A stretch of 13,824 nucleotides of DNA. It comes from an uncultured Pseudomonadota bacterium. Its GTDB lineage: Bacteria; Pseudomonadota; Gammaproteobacteria; Steroidobacterales; Steroidobacteraceae. The notes beneath the pieces are model-generated. The model searched no databases and was not told the DNA's origin. It saw only the letters and a list, made by a program, of their open reading frames with translations. The first letter of the stretch is position 1, and each line of letters opens with the position of its first letter. The DNA is taken from NCBI GenBank assembly GCA_946479515.1, contig CAMLGF010000085.1:1-13824 (forward strand). The letters are read 5' to 3'. The translations under genes and the position numbers were made by a program. Shown in pieces: positions 1 to 8,562 of the stretch.

Positions 1-767
1 AGCCGATCCGCGATCCGGTCATGACGGCGATGGCGGCCAACGATCCGACGCTCGACCAGTCGAAGATTCCGGATCTCACGCCGCTGCCCTACATCGTGGT
101 CATCATCGACGAGCTCGCCGACATGATGATGATCGTCGGCAAGAAGGTCGAAGAGCTGATTGCGCGGCTGGCGCAGAAGGCGCGTGCCTCGGGCATCCAC
201 CTCGTGCTCGCCACCCAGCGCCCGTCGGTGGACGTGATCACCGGCCTCATCAAGGCCAACATCCCCACGCGCATCGCCTTCCAGGTGTCCGCGCGCGTGG
301 ATTCGCGCACCATCCTCGACCAGATGGGCGCCGAGTCGCTGCTCGGCCATGGCGACATGCTCTATCTACCGGCGGGGACTTCCGTGCCGACGCGCGTGCA
401 TGGCGCCTTCGTCGCAGACGCCGAGGTGCATCGCGTGGTCGAGTCGCTGAAGAAGTCCGGCGCGCCGAATTACATCGAGGACATTCTCGAGGGCCCGAGC
501 GCGCCGCTCGCCGGCATCTCCGGCGAGCCCACCGATGCCGCCGGTGGCGCCGACGGCGGCGAGCAGGATGCGCTGTACGACGAGGCGGTGAAGATCGTCA
601 TCAGCGAGCGCAAGCCGTCGATCTCCTACGTGCAGCGCCGCCTCAAGATCGGCTACAACCGCGCGGCGCGACTGCTGGAGAGCATGGAAAATGCCGGCGT
701 GGTCGGGCCGCTGCAGCCCAACGGCTCGCGCGAGATCCTGGCGCCCGCGCCGGCGGGTAACGATTGA
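1..767 (+). CDS. ftsK: DNA translocase FtsK, C-terminal part (gene starts before the window)
   Basis: This is the 3' end of the septum-located DNA pump that clears and unlinks sister chromosomes at division and activates XerCD at dif. The frame is open from base 3, so the ATG at 21 is internal and not the start. The Walker B strand VVIIDELAD is at about 96-122, followed by the highly conserved RecA-fold stretch with [30 protein letters not shown] and DSRTILDQ. The gamma winged-helix domain that reads the polar KOPS sequences lies at about 570-760 ([18 protein letters not shown]). The Walker A motif and membrane domain are outside the window. The stop overlaps the lolA ATG by one base. The family assignment is secure from motif order and from lolA following directly, as in many Gammaproteobacteria. 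Confidence 0.97.
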   Translation, partial: PIRDPVMTAMAANDPTLDQSKIPDLTPLPYIVVIIDELADMMMIVGKKVEELIARLAQKARASGIHLVLATQRPSVDVITGLIKANIPTRIAFQVSARVDSRTILDQMGAESLLGHGDMLYLPAGTSVPTRVHGAFVADAEVHRVVESLKKSGAPNYIEDILEGPSAPLAGISGEPTDAAGGADGGEQDALYDEAVKIVISERKPSISYVQRRLKIGYNRAARLLESMENAGVVGPLQPNGSREILAPAPAGND

Positions 768-1435
768 TGCGCCGGTCGCTGCATGCGCGCGCCGTTCTGG
801 CCGGGTTGCTGCTGCTGCCGGCGGCGGCCCTGGCGGTCGCCGCGGCCACCCCGCTCGACGCCTATCTATCGGGTCTGAAAACCCTGCGCACCGGGTTCAC
901 GCAGACGGTGACCGACAGCAAGGGTCGCGAAGTGCAACGGGCCGAGGGCAGGCTCATCATCGTGCGACCGGGCCGTTTTCGCTGGGAGTTGACGCCGCAG
1001 GCCGGCGCGCCGGACGGAATGCAAGCCGATTCCTCGCCGCAGCTCATGGTGGCGGACGGCAGGAATCTCTGGTTCTACGACCGCGATCTCGAGCAGGTCT
1101 CGGTGAAACCCGCTTCCGCCGCGCTCACTGCCACGCCGGCCGGCCTGTTGTCGGGCGTGGGCGATGTGCGCGAGTGGTTCGACGTCTCGGACGCCGGGCG
1201 TCGCGACGGGATGGCCTGGGTGAAGGCGGTGCCCCGGCAGGACGATGCGGACATCCGCGAGGCGCAGTTGGGCTTCGAGAACTCCGAGCTGCGGCGCATG
1301 GTGATCAAGGACAAGCTGGGGCAGACCGTACGGCTGCAGTTCCAGGGTAGCGAGCGCAATGCCGCGGTGGCCGAAGCCGACGTGACCTTCACGCCGCCGC
1401 CCGGTGCCGACGTGATCGGGACGCCGTCGCCCTGA
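767..1435 (+). CDS. lolA: Outer-membrane lipoprotein carrier protein LolA
   Basis: This is the periplasmic chaperone that takes lipoproteins from the LolCDE ABC transporter and passes them to LolB at the outer membrane. The 222-residue product starts with a classical signal peptide: basic MRRSLHAR, a Leu/Ala core, and an Ala-rich cleavage region at about residues 24-27. The mature part has the LolA-type features of an early L..LKTLRTGFTQTV segment, a KGREVQRAEGRLIIVRPGRFRWE strand pair, and NLWFYDRDLEQV. The length is normal for the family. The ATG at 767 overlaps the ftsK stop by one base (TGATG); an in-frame TTG at 764 is a poorer alternative. It lies in the usual ftsK-lolA-rarA order. Confidence 0.95.
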   Translation: MRRSLHARAVLAGLLLLPAAALAVAAATPLDAYLSGLKTLRTGFTQTVTDSKGREVQRAEGRLIIVRPGRFRWELTPQAGAPDGMQADSSPQLMVADGRNLWFYDRDLEQVSVKPASAALTATPAGLLSGVGDVREWFDVSDAGRRDGMAWVKAVPRQDDADIREAQLGFENSELRRMVIKDKLGQTVRLQFQGSERNAAVAEADVTFTPPPGADVIGTPSP

Positions 1436-1448
1436 TGGCGGTGACCCG

Positions 1449-1826
1449 ATGAAATTCTGGTGGGCCTTCGGCGCGCTGCTGGTCGGTGCGGCAGTGTATT
1501 TTTGTCTCGTGCCGATGCAGGAACTGCCGGACGCCCTGGATCTCAACGACAAGGTCAACCACGTACTCGGTCACGCGGCCATGGCCGTGTATTTCACGGG
1601 TCTCGTGGCACGCCGCTCGTGGTGGAAGATCTTCGTCTTCCTGTTGCTGCTGGGAGTGGTCATCGAGTTCGCGCAGTACTTCATGCACGTCGGGAGGGAA
1701 GCCGATCCCCTCGATGTCGTCGCGAATTCATTCGGTGCCGCGTTGGGGCTGGTGCTGGGATTCCTCGGGCTCGCGCGCTGGCCGCAATGGGCGGCGCGAA
1801 TCTTGGGGCAGAAGGCCGCGCCGTGA
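1449..1826 (+). CDS. VanZ-like small integral membrane protein
   Basis: This is a 125-residue membrane protein of the VanZ-like family, named after the teicoplanin-resistance protein but mostly of unknown function. About four hydrophobic segments are visible (near residues 3-20, 43-55, 61-78 and 96-112). The family signature is present: NDKVNHVLGHA near residue 33, then IEFAQYFMHVGREADPLDVVANSFGA, matching the E..Q....R.aD..D..aN..Ga pattern. It starts 13 bp after lolA and ends in a 4-bp overlap with the GTG start of rarA, so it is probably translated together with them. There is no reason in the sequence to call it a resistance gene. Its role in the cell envelope is unknown. Confidence 0.85.
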   Translation: MKFWWAFGALLVGAAVYFCLVPMQELPDALDLNDKVNHVLGHAAMAVYFTGLVARRSWWKIFVFLLLLGVVIEFAQYFMHVGREADPLDVVANSFGAALGLVLGFLGLARWPQWAARILGQKAAP

Positions 1827-3226
1827 GTGCGGGTGCGCGCGGTTCGCAGCCGGACCTGCTGCGCGACCTGCCGCCGGATGATCGCCTGCGGCCGCTCGCC
1901 GATCGCATGCGTCCGCGCCATCTGGACGAATTCGTCGGCCAGCAGCAGGTGATTGCGCCTGGCAAGCCGCTGCGCCAAGCCCTGGAACGCGGGCAGCTGC
2001 ACTCATTGATCCTCTGGGGGCCGCCGGGCACGGGCAAGACCACGCTGGCGCGGCTCATCGCGCGACAGGCCGACGCCGAGTTCCTGCAGCTGTCGGCCGT
2101 CATGGCTGGCGTCAAGGACATCCGCGAGGCGGTCGAAAAGGCCCGGGTGGTGCGCTCGGAGCGCGGCCGGCGCACGGTGCTCTTCCTCGACGAGGTGCAT
2201 CGCTTCAACAAATCGCAGCAGGATACCTTCCTGCCGTTCGTCGAGGACGGCACGCTCACCTTCATCGGTGCCACCACCGAGAACCCGTCCTTCGAGCTCA
2301 ACAGCGCGCTGCTGTCGCGGGCACGCGTTTACGTGCTGCGCTCCTTGACCGTGGATGACATCGTCAGGCTGCTGCGGCGCGCGCTCGAAGACCCGGACCG
2401 CGGCCTCGGCGGGCGCGGCCTCGAGATCGAGGATGCGGCATTGACCGCGCTGGCGCAGGGTGGGGATGGCGATGCACGGCGCGCGCTCGGCATGCTGGAA
2501 GTGGCCGCCGATCTAGCCGAGGTACGCGATGGCCGCGCGCTGATCAACCTCGAACAGGTGCGCGAAGTGGCCGCGGGTGGCCGCCGCCGCTTCGACAAGG
2601 GCGGCGAGCAGTTCTACGACCAGATCTCGGCGCTGCACAAGGCGGTGCGCGGTACGGATCCCGATGCGGCCCTGTACTGGTTCGCACGCATGCTCGACGG
2701 CGGCTGCGATCCTCACTACCTGGCGCGGCGCATCGTGCGCATGGCCATCGAAGACATCGGCCTGGCCGATCCGCGCGCGCAACAGATCGCGCTCGATGCG
2801 TGGGCGACCTTCGAGCGGCTCGGCAGCCCCGAGGGCGAGCTCGCCATTGCCAATGCGCTGGTGTTCCTCGCCGTCGCGCCCAAGAGCAATGCCGTGTATG
2901 TCGCCCTGGACGAAGCTCGTGCCGACGTGGAGCAATTCGGCACACTCGACGTGCCACTGCGCTTCCGCAATGCGCCCACCCGGCTCATGAAGCAGCTCGG
3001 CTATGGCAAGGACTACCGGTACGCGCACGACGCGCCCGGCGCGTACGTGAAGGGCGAGCGCTATCTGCCGGACGAAATGCCGGATCGCCGCTACTATCGG
3101 CCGGTGCCGCGGGGCCTCGAGATCAAGATCGGCGAGGCCCTGGCGCGGCTGCGCGGCGAGGGCGAGCGCGCGCCTGGCGAGGCCGATGCGCCGGCGGGCA
3201 AGACCGATCCGCCCGGAAAGGCATGA
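1823..3226 (+). CDS. rarA: Replication-associated recombination protein A (RarA/MgsA), AAA+ ATPase
   Basis: This AAA+ ATPase, related to clamp-loader subunits and eukaryotic WRNIP1, acts at stalled replication forks. Taking the GTG at 1823 gives 467 residues, close to the family norm of about 440-450. That GTG overlaps the upstream stop (GTGA) and has AGAAGG seven bases upstream; the frame stays open further 5', but that extension only shadows the VanZ-like gene. Visible motifs are the N-terminal RPRHLDEFVGQ box near residue 31, Walker A GPPGTGKTT at 66-74, Walker B VLFLDEVHRFNKSQQD from 119, sensor 1 GATTENPSFELN from 149, and the SRAR arginine finger near 165-168. The C-terminal tetramerisation domain begins near 258 with KGGEQFYDQISALHKAVRG. 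The last roughly 25 residues are Pro/Gly/Ala-rich and look unstructured. Confidence 0.97.
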   Translation: MSAGARGSQPDLLRDLPPDDRLRPLADRMRPRHLDEFVGQQQVIAPGKPLRQALERGQLHSLILWGPPGTGKTTLARLIARQADAEFLQLSAVMAGVKDIREAVEKARVVRSERGRRTVLFLDEVHRFNKSQQDTFLPFVEDGTLTFIGATTENPSFELNSALLSRARVYVLRSLTVDDIVRLLRRALEDPDRGLGGRGLEIEDAALTALAQGGDGDARRALGMLEVAADLAEVRDGRALINLEQVREVAAGGRRRFDKGGEQFYDQISALHKAVRGTDPDAALYWFARMLDGGCDPHYLARRIVRMAIEDIGLADPRAQQIALDAWATFERLGSPEGELAIANALVFLAVAPKSNAVYVALDEARADVEQFGTLDVPLRFRNAPTRLMKQLGYGKDYRYAHDAPGAYVKGERYLPDEMPDRRYYRPVPRGLEIKIGEALARLRGEGERAPGEADAPAGKTDPPGKA

Positions 3227-3261
3227 TCTGCCGATACATATATATGTGGCTCGTTACATGA
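3223..3261 (+). CDS. Possible 12-codon leader ORF bridging rarA and crcB
   Basis: This tiny frame encodes MICRYIYMWLVT. Its ATG overlaps the rarA stop (ATGA, 3223-3226) and its TGA overlaps the crcB ATG (ATGA, 3258-3261), so a terminating rarA ribosome could pass through it to crcB. A purine-rich GGAAAGG lies immediately upstream but is only one base from the ATG. The crcB start has no recognisable ribosome-binding site of its own, which is why coupling through this frame is plausible. The perfect palindrome at 3236-3247 lies inside it. It is too short for composition or conservation to be judged here and may be chance. Confidence 0.25.
   Translation: MICRYIYMWLVT
3236..3247. repeat. Perfect 12-bp AT-rich palindrome between rarA and crcB
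   Basis: ACATATATATGT equals its own reverse complement and is a sharp AT-rich island in otherwise GC-rich DNA. It lies in the 31-bp gap between the rarA stop and the crcB ATG. It could be an operator or the -10 part of an internal promoter for crcB. No matching -35 element is evident, and part of it would be transcribed close to the start codon. The palindrome is seen directly; any function is inference. Confidence 0.4.
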
Positions 3262-3644
3262 ATGGCTTCGTGTGGGTGTTTCTCGGTGGGGGGCTGGGCG
3301 CTGCCGCCCGCCATGGCATGAGCGCGCTGTCGTCCGCCTTGCTCGGGTCGCGATATCCCTGGGGCACGTTTGTCATCAATGTACTGGGCTCGCTGCTCAT
3401 CGGCGTCCTCGCGGAATGGTTTGCCCTGCAGTCGCAGGCATCCACGAACCTGCGGTTGTTCCTGATCACCGGCATCCTCGGCGGGTTCACCACCTTTTCG
3501 GCCTTCTCGCTGGAGATCGGCCTGTTGCACGAGCGTGGCGCCACCGCCGCCGCCATCGGCTATGCCGTGCTCTCGGTGCTCTGCGGCGTGGCGGCCATGT
3601 TCGCCGGCATGTTCGCGGTGCGCCAGTTGTCCGCACCGGGTTGA
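3258..3644 (+). CDS. crcB: Fluoride ion channel CrcB/Fluc
   Basis: This is a small inner-membrane channel of the Fluc family that lets cytoplasmic fluoride leave the cell, normally as an antiparallel dimer. The product has 128 residues, the standard length, and four membrane segments. Signatures include the N-terminal GGGLGAAARHG, INVLGSLLIGVL with the pore Asn, and GILGGFTTFSAFSLE with the conserved Thr/Phe/Ser row. The ATG at 3258 fits the family start (MNGFVWVFLGGGLG). An in-frame GTG at 3246 would add four residues. Neither start has a clear ribosome-binding site. I saw no fluoride riboswitch upstream; only 31 bp separate it from rarA. Confidence 0.95.
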   Translation: MNGFVWVFLGGGLGAAARHGMSALSSALLGSRYPWGTFVINVLGSLLIGVLAEWFALQSQASTNLRLFLITGILGGFTTFSAFSLEIGLLHERGATAAAIGYAVLSVLCGVAAMFAGMFAVRQLSAPG

Positions 3645-3653
3645 TACCGCCCC

Positions 3654-5451
<1,798 letters not shown>

Positions 5452-5457
5452 TCAGCC

Positions 5458-6675
5458 TCAACGCGCGCTGCCCTGAGAATGCGATGCGCCCGCCGCGCGG
5501 GCCACGCGCCGCAGGATGTCCAGCAACTGCGCCTGCGTGCCGGTCGGCTGCCAGTCGCGTCTCAGCGTGAGGCCAATGGGTCGTACCACGTTGCCCGATG
5601 GCAGGGGCAATGCGACCAGCGATCCGGCCAGCATCTCGTAGTGGATCTGATGCGCCGAGAGCAGCATGAGGCGATCGCTCTGCAACAGGAACGCCCGCGC
5701 CGCCGCCAGTGAGTTGCATTCGAGCGAGGGCTGCGCACGCCGCCTGCCTCCCGAGGCCAGCAGCGCGTCGAAGTGCGCGCGCAGCGGCGACCCGCTGCGC
5801 GGTGCGATCCATTGATAACGGCGCAACGAGGCGAGCGTGGGACGGCGCCTCGCCAGCGGATGATTGGCCCGCGCGATGATCGCGAGCGGATCGTCGAAGA
5901 GATGTTCCTGCACGAGGTCGCCGCCCGGCGCGGGATCGCGCAGCGCGCCGATCAGCACGTCGGATTCGCCGCTGCGCAGGCCGGCGAGCAGATTGGCGTA
6001 GGTGCCTTCGATGATCACCACGCCATGCCGCGGGTACCTCTGGCTGAATTCCAGCAGCGCCGCGGGCACGAGGTAGCTGCGTGCCAACGGCAGCGCGGCG
6101 ATCACGGTCCGTCCGGATTCCGCGCCGGCGAGGGCATGGACCTCGGCCTGCGCCTGGGCCAGCTCGCGAAAGGCGAGGCGGACGTGGCGCGCGAGTCGCT
6201 CGGCCTCGCGGGTCGCGGTGATGCCATAGCTGGTCTTCTCGAACAGCGGCAGACCCAGAGCGCGTTCCAGCTCTCGGGCGGAGCGGTGCACGCTCGATTG
6301 CGAAACGCGCTGCGCCCGCGCGGCGCCGCTGAAATTGCCGTATTCGACGACGGCACTGAGCGCGTCGAGTTGCCGTGAGCGTACCAGGCGCATGAAGTCG
6401 ACGCGCTCGCCGGCCGGTGTGCGGGTGTCGGCCAGCGCCTCGCGCAATTGGCCCAGGGCGCGATCGATGCGCGACCGGCAGACCTCGCCGGCGGCGGTTA
6501 CCGCTATGCCGCTTCGCCCCCGGCTGAGCAGCGCGGCACCAAAATGCGTCTCGAGCCTGGCCACGGCCTGTGTGACCGCCGGCTGCGACAGGTGCATGGC
6601 GCGCGCCGCGGCGCTCAGGCTGCCTAGCCGGAGGATCTCCTGGAAGCACTGCAGGTGGCGCAGATTCGGCTGCAT
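5458..6675 (-). CDS. LysR-family regulator with two tandem HTH domains, probable regulator of the lig operon
   Basis: This 405-residue LysR-type regulator is about 100 residues longer than usual because it carries two winged HTH domains. The first (about residues 3-62) has [20 protein letters not shown] and [13 protein letters not shown]; the second (about 100-160) has [33 protein letters not shown] and LPLFEKT. A single periplasmic-binding-fold effector domain follows (about 188-393). The ATG at 6675 is preferred because MQPNLRHLQ matches the usual LysR N-terminus; ATG codons at 6693 and 6702 would add 6 or 9 residues, and the 6702 ATG lies inside an inverted repeat. It is divergent from the protocatechuate genes, the classic arrangement for a LysR regulator of a neighbouring catabolic operon, so the inducer is probably protocatechuate or a pathway intermediate. 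That role is inferred. Confidence 0.9.
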   Translation of the reverse strand: MQPNLRHLQCFQEILRLGSLSAAARAMHLSQPAVTQAVARLETHFGAALLSRGRSGIAVTAAGEVCRSRIDRALGQLREALADTRTPAGERVDFMRLVRSRQLDALSAVVEYGNFSGAARAQRVSQSSVHRSARELERALGLPLFEKTSYGITATREAERLARHVRLAFRELAQAQAEVHALAGAESGRTVIAALPLARSYLVPAALLEFSQRYPRHGVVIIEGTYANLLAGLRSGESDVLIGALRDPAPGGDLVQEHLFDDPLAIIARANHPLARRRPTLASLRRYQWIAPRSGSPLRAHFDALLASGGRRRAQPSLECNSLAAARAFLLQSDRLMLLSAHQIHYEMLAGSLVALPLPSGNVVRPIGLTLRRDWQPTGTQAQLLDILRRVARAAGASHSQGSAR

Positions 6676-6697
6676 GCGGCCATCGTAGCCCATCCTT

Positions 6698-6713
6698 CTC
6701 ATTTACTTATGAG
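6698..6713. promoter_or_regulatory. Candidate LysR operator in the lysR/ligK divergent spacer
   Basis: The inverted repeat CTCAT-TTACTT-ATGAG has perfect 5-bp arms and a 6-bp spacer. It sits upstream of the preferred lysR start and about 75 bp before ligK, in the only substantial intergenic gap of this half of the window. LysR regulators typically bind such imperfect dyads between divergent genes. I could not identify convincing -35/-10 hexamers for either direction. Function is inferred from position and symmetry. Confidence 0.4.
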
Positions 6714-6788
6714 CCAACTGCTTTTCCGATTACCCGCGCCTGGCCCGGAGAGCGGAGAATCGCCCGCAGCCAGGGCGAGGAGAATGCG

Positions 6789-7469
6789 ATGGCGGTGGTG
6801 ATTCGCCGGCAGCGGCGTGTCGATGCGACGGTGGTCGAGGCCCTCGGCCGGTTCGGCGTGGCCACCGTTCACGAGGCCCAGGGGCGAACCGGGCTCATGG
6901 CGTCCTTCATGCGGCCCATCTACGCGGGCGCCGGCACCGCCGGCACCGCGGTGACGGTGAGCGTGCCGCCGGCCGACAACTGGATGATCCACGTCGCCGT
7001 CGAGCAATGCCGCGCGGGCGACGTCCTCGTGGTGGCGCCGACCTCTCCCTGCGATTGCGGCTATTTCGGCGATCTGCTCGCGACTTCCTTGCGCGCGCGC
7101 GGCGTGCGCGCCCTGGTCATCGAGGCCGGCGTCCGCGACGTGCGCACGCTGACCGAGATGGGCTTTCCGGTCTGGTCGCGGCATGTCTCCGCGCAGGGCA
7201 CGGTCAAGGCCACGCTCGGCGACGTGAACCTGCCGCTGACCTGTGCCGGCGCTCGGGTGAATCCCGGGGATGTGATCGTGGCCGACGACGACGGGGTCTG
7301 CGTGGTCCGCGAGGACCGTGCCGAGGACGTGCTCAGGGCCTGCGCGGCGCGCGAAGCAAAGGAGGCGGCGGTGCGCAAGCGGTTGGCGGCCGGCGAACTC
7401 GGGCTCGACGTCTACCAGATGCGCGACGCACTGGCGGCCAAGGGCCTCACTTACCGGGACGAGGAGTGA
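6789..7469 (+). CDS. ligK: 4-carboxy-4-hydroxy-2-oxoadipate (CHA) aldolase
   Basis: This enzyme performs the last step of the protocatechuate 4,5-cleavage and gallate pathways, splitting CHA into pyruvate and oxaloacetate with a divalent metal (EC 4.1.3.17). Its 226 residues are the usual length. It has the RraA-like fold signatures: an N-terminal [11 protein letters not shown], the GDLLATS loop at 94-100, and AGVRD at 113-117 whose Arg116/Asp117 correspond to the substrate- and metal-binding pair. [36 protein letters not shown] follow. These distinguish the aldolase subgroup from true RraA, which inhibits RNase E. AGGAGA at 6779-6784 precedes the ATG with good spacing. It is the first gene of the operon, and ligU follows after 4 bp. 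Confidence 0.94.
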   Translation: MAVVIRRQRRVDATVVEALGRFGVATVHEAQGRTGLMASFMRPIYAGAGTAGTAVTVSVPPADNWMIHVAVEQCRAGDVLVVAPTSPCDCGYFGDLLATSLRARGVRALVIEAGVRDVRTLTEMGFPVWSRHVSAQGTVKATLGDVNLPLTCAGARVNPGDVIVADDDGVCVVREDRAEDVLRACAAREAKEAAVRKRLAAGELGLDVYQMRDALAAKGLTYRDEE

Positions 7470-7473
7470 ACGG

Positions 7474-8562
7474 ATGCTGGCGTCCGTGCCGTGCACCATC
7501 ATGCGAGGCGGCACCTCCAAGGGCCTCTTTTTCCATGCCGACGACCTGCCGGCTGAGCGCGACGCGCGTGATCGCCTGTTGCTGGCCGCGATGGGCTCTC
7601 CCGACGTCCGCCAGATCGATGGTCTCGGCGGCGCGCATCCACTGACCAGCAAGGTGGCGGTGATCTCGCGCTCCGCGCACCCCGATGCGCAGGTGGACTA
7701 TCTATTTCTGCAGGTGGCGGTCGACGAGGCACGGGTGACCGACAGCCAGAACTGCGGCAACCTGCTCGCGGCCGTCGGGCCGTGGTCCATTGATAACGGA
7801 CTGGTGGGCGCGGCGGGGAATGAGACCCCGGTACGCATTCACATGGTGAACACCCGCAGCATGGCCGTGGCGCGCGTGGACACCCGCCAGGGGATGGTGC
7901 AGTACGAGGGCACGGCGCGCATCGACGGCGTGCCGGGCACCGCCGCACCGGTCGCGCTGGAATTTCTCGAAGTGGCCGGTTCGAGCTGTGGCTCGCTGCT
8001 GCCCACCGGAAACGTCATGGACCGGCAGGATGGGCTCGAGATCACCTGCATCGACAACGGCATGCCGGTGATCCTCGTGCGCGCGGCCGACCTGGGTCTC
8101 ACCGGCGCGGAGACTCCGGCGCAGCTGGAGGCGAACGAGCCGCTCAAGGTCAGAATCGAAGCAGTGCGGCTCGCGATGGGCGAGCGCATGAATCTCGGCG
8201 ACGTGACGCGCAAGACCGTGCCCAAGGTGTGCCTGGTCAGCGCGCCGCGCGCCGGCGGTCACCTGCGCACGGCCACGTTCATTCCCCACCGCGTGCATGA
8301 AGCCATTGGCGTGCTGGGGGCGGTCAGTGTGGCGACTGCCTGCGTGATTCCTGGTTCCGTGGCCCAGCAGGTGGCCTCGCGCGCGGACTCGGCGGGTTCG
8401 CGGGTGGAGGTGGAGCATCCCACGGGTTTCTTTTCGGTCGACGTTCAGGTGGAGACCGGCGCGGCCGGCATGCAGGTGCGCCGCGCCTCGCTGCTGCGCA
8501 CCGCGCGCAAACTCATGCAGGGCCGGGTGTTCGTGCCGGGCGCCGCGGTGAGCCACTCGTGA
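7474..8562 (+). CDS. ligU: 4-oxalomesaconate tautomerase/isomerase, PrpF family (LigU/GalD type)
   Basis: This enzyme isomerises the product of PDC hydrolysis (4-oxalomesaconate) into the form that LigJ hydrates. The 362-residue product is a PrpF/diaminopimelate-epimerase-fold protein. It opens with VPCTIMRGGTSKGLFF and carries GAHPLTSKVAVIS with Lys60, SQNCGNLLAAVGPW with Cys94, and later SCGSLLPTGN. From memory, Lys66 and Cys100 are the catalytic pair in Sphingobium LigU; here both appear six positions earlier with identical spacing, which supports the assignment. Whether the reaction is the 1,3-allylic shift of LigU or the keto-enol tautomerisation of GalD cannot be decided by eye. The ATG at 7474 is 4 bp after ligK; the open frame further upstream is a shadow of ligK. 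The stop overlaps the next ATG by one base. Confidence 0.92.
   Translation: MLASVPCTIMRGGTSKGLFFHADDLPAERDARDRLLLAAMGSPDVRQIDGLGGAHPLTSKVAVISRSAHPDAQVDYLFLQVAVDEARVTDSQNCGNLLAAVGPWSIDNGLVGAAGNETPVRIHMVNTRSMAVARVDTRQGMVQYEGTARIDGVPGTAAPVALEFLEVAGSSCGSLLPTGNVMDRQDGLEITCIDNGMPVILVRAADLGLTGAETPAQLEANEPLKVRIEAVRLAMGERMNLGDVTRKTVPKVCLVSAPRAGGHLRTATFIPHRVHEAIGVLGAVSVATACVIPGSVAQQVASRADSAGSRVEVEHPTGFFSVDVQVETGAAGMQVRRASLLRTARKLMQGRVFVPGAAVSHS

Noticed and set aside
1460..1822. Long 5' extension of the rarA reading frame, which would give a 588-residue protein.
   Set aside because: The extension is the out-of-frame shadow of the VanZ-like gene. GTG 1823 with AGAAGG upstream gives the normal RarA length.
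1449..1826. Glycopeptide-resistance gene, because of the VanZ similarity.
   Set aside because: VanZ-like membrane proteins are widespread in Gram-negative bacteria without any resistance role, and no other van genes are present.
3227..3257. Fluoride riboswitch upstream of crcB.
   Set aside because: The 31-bp gap is too short for the aptamer, and I saw no riboswitch-like fold spanning the end of rarA.
5488..5502. GCCCG-CGGGC hairpin near the convergent ends of serS and lysR, considered as a terminator.
   Set aside because: It lies inside the lysR coding sequence, has a short stem and no following T-run on either strand.
6789..7469. RraA, regulator of RNase E activity.
   Set aside because: Same fold, but the AGVRDV, FPVWS and SAQGTVK blocks and the operon context point to the CHA aldolase.
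5808..7799. A 14-bp identical sequence TCCATTGATAACGG at 5808-5821 and at 7786-7799.
   Set aside because: Both copies lie inside coding sequence, in different frames and on opposite coding strands, with no flanking similarity. Best explained as coincidence.
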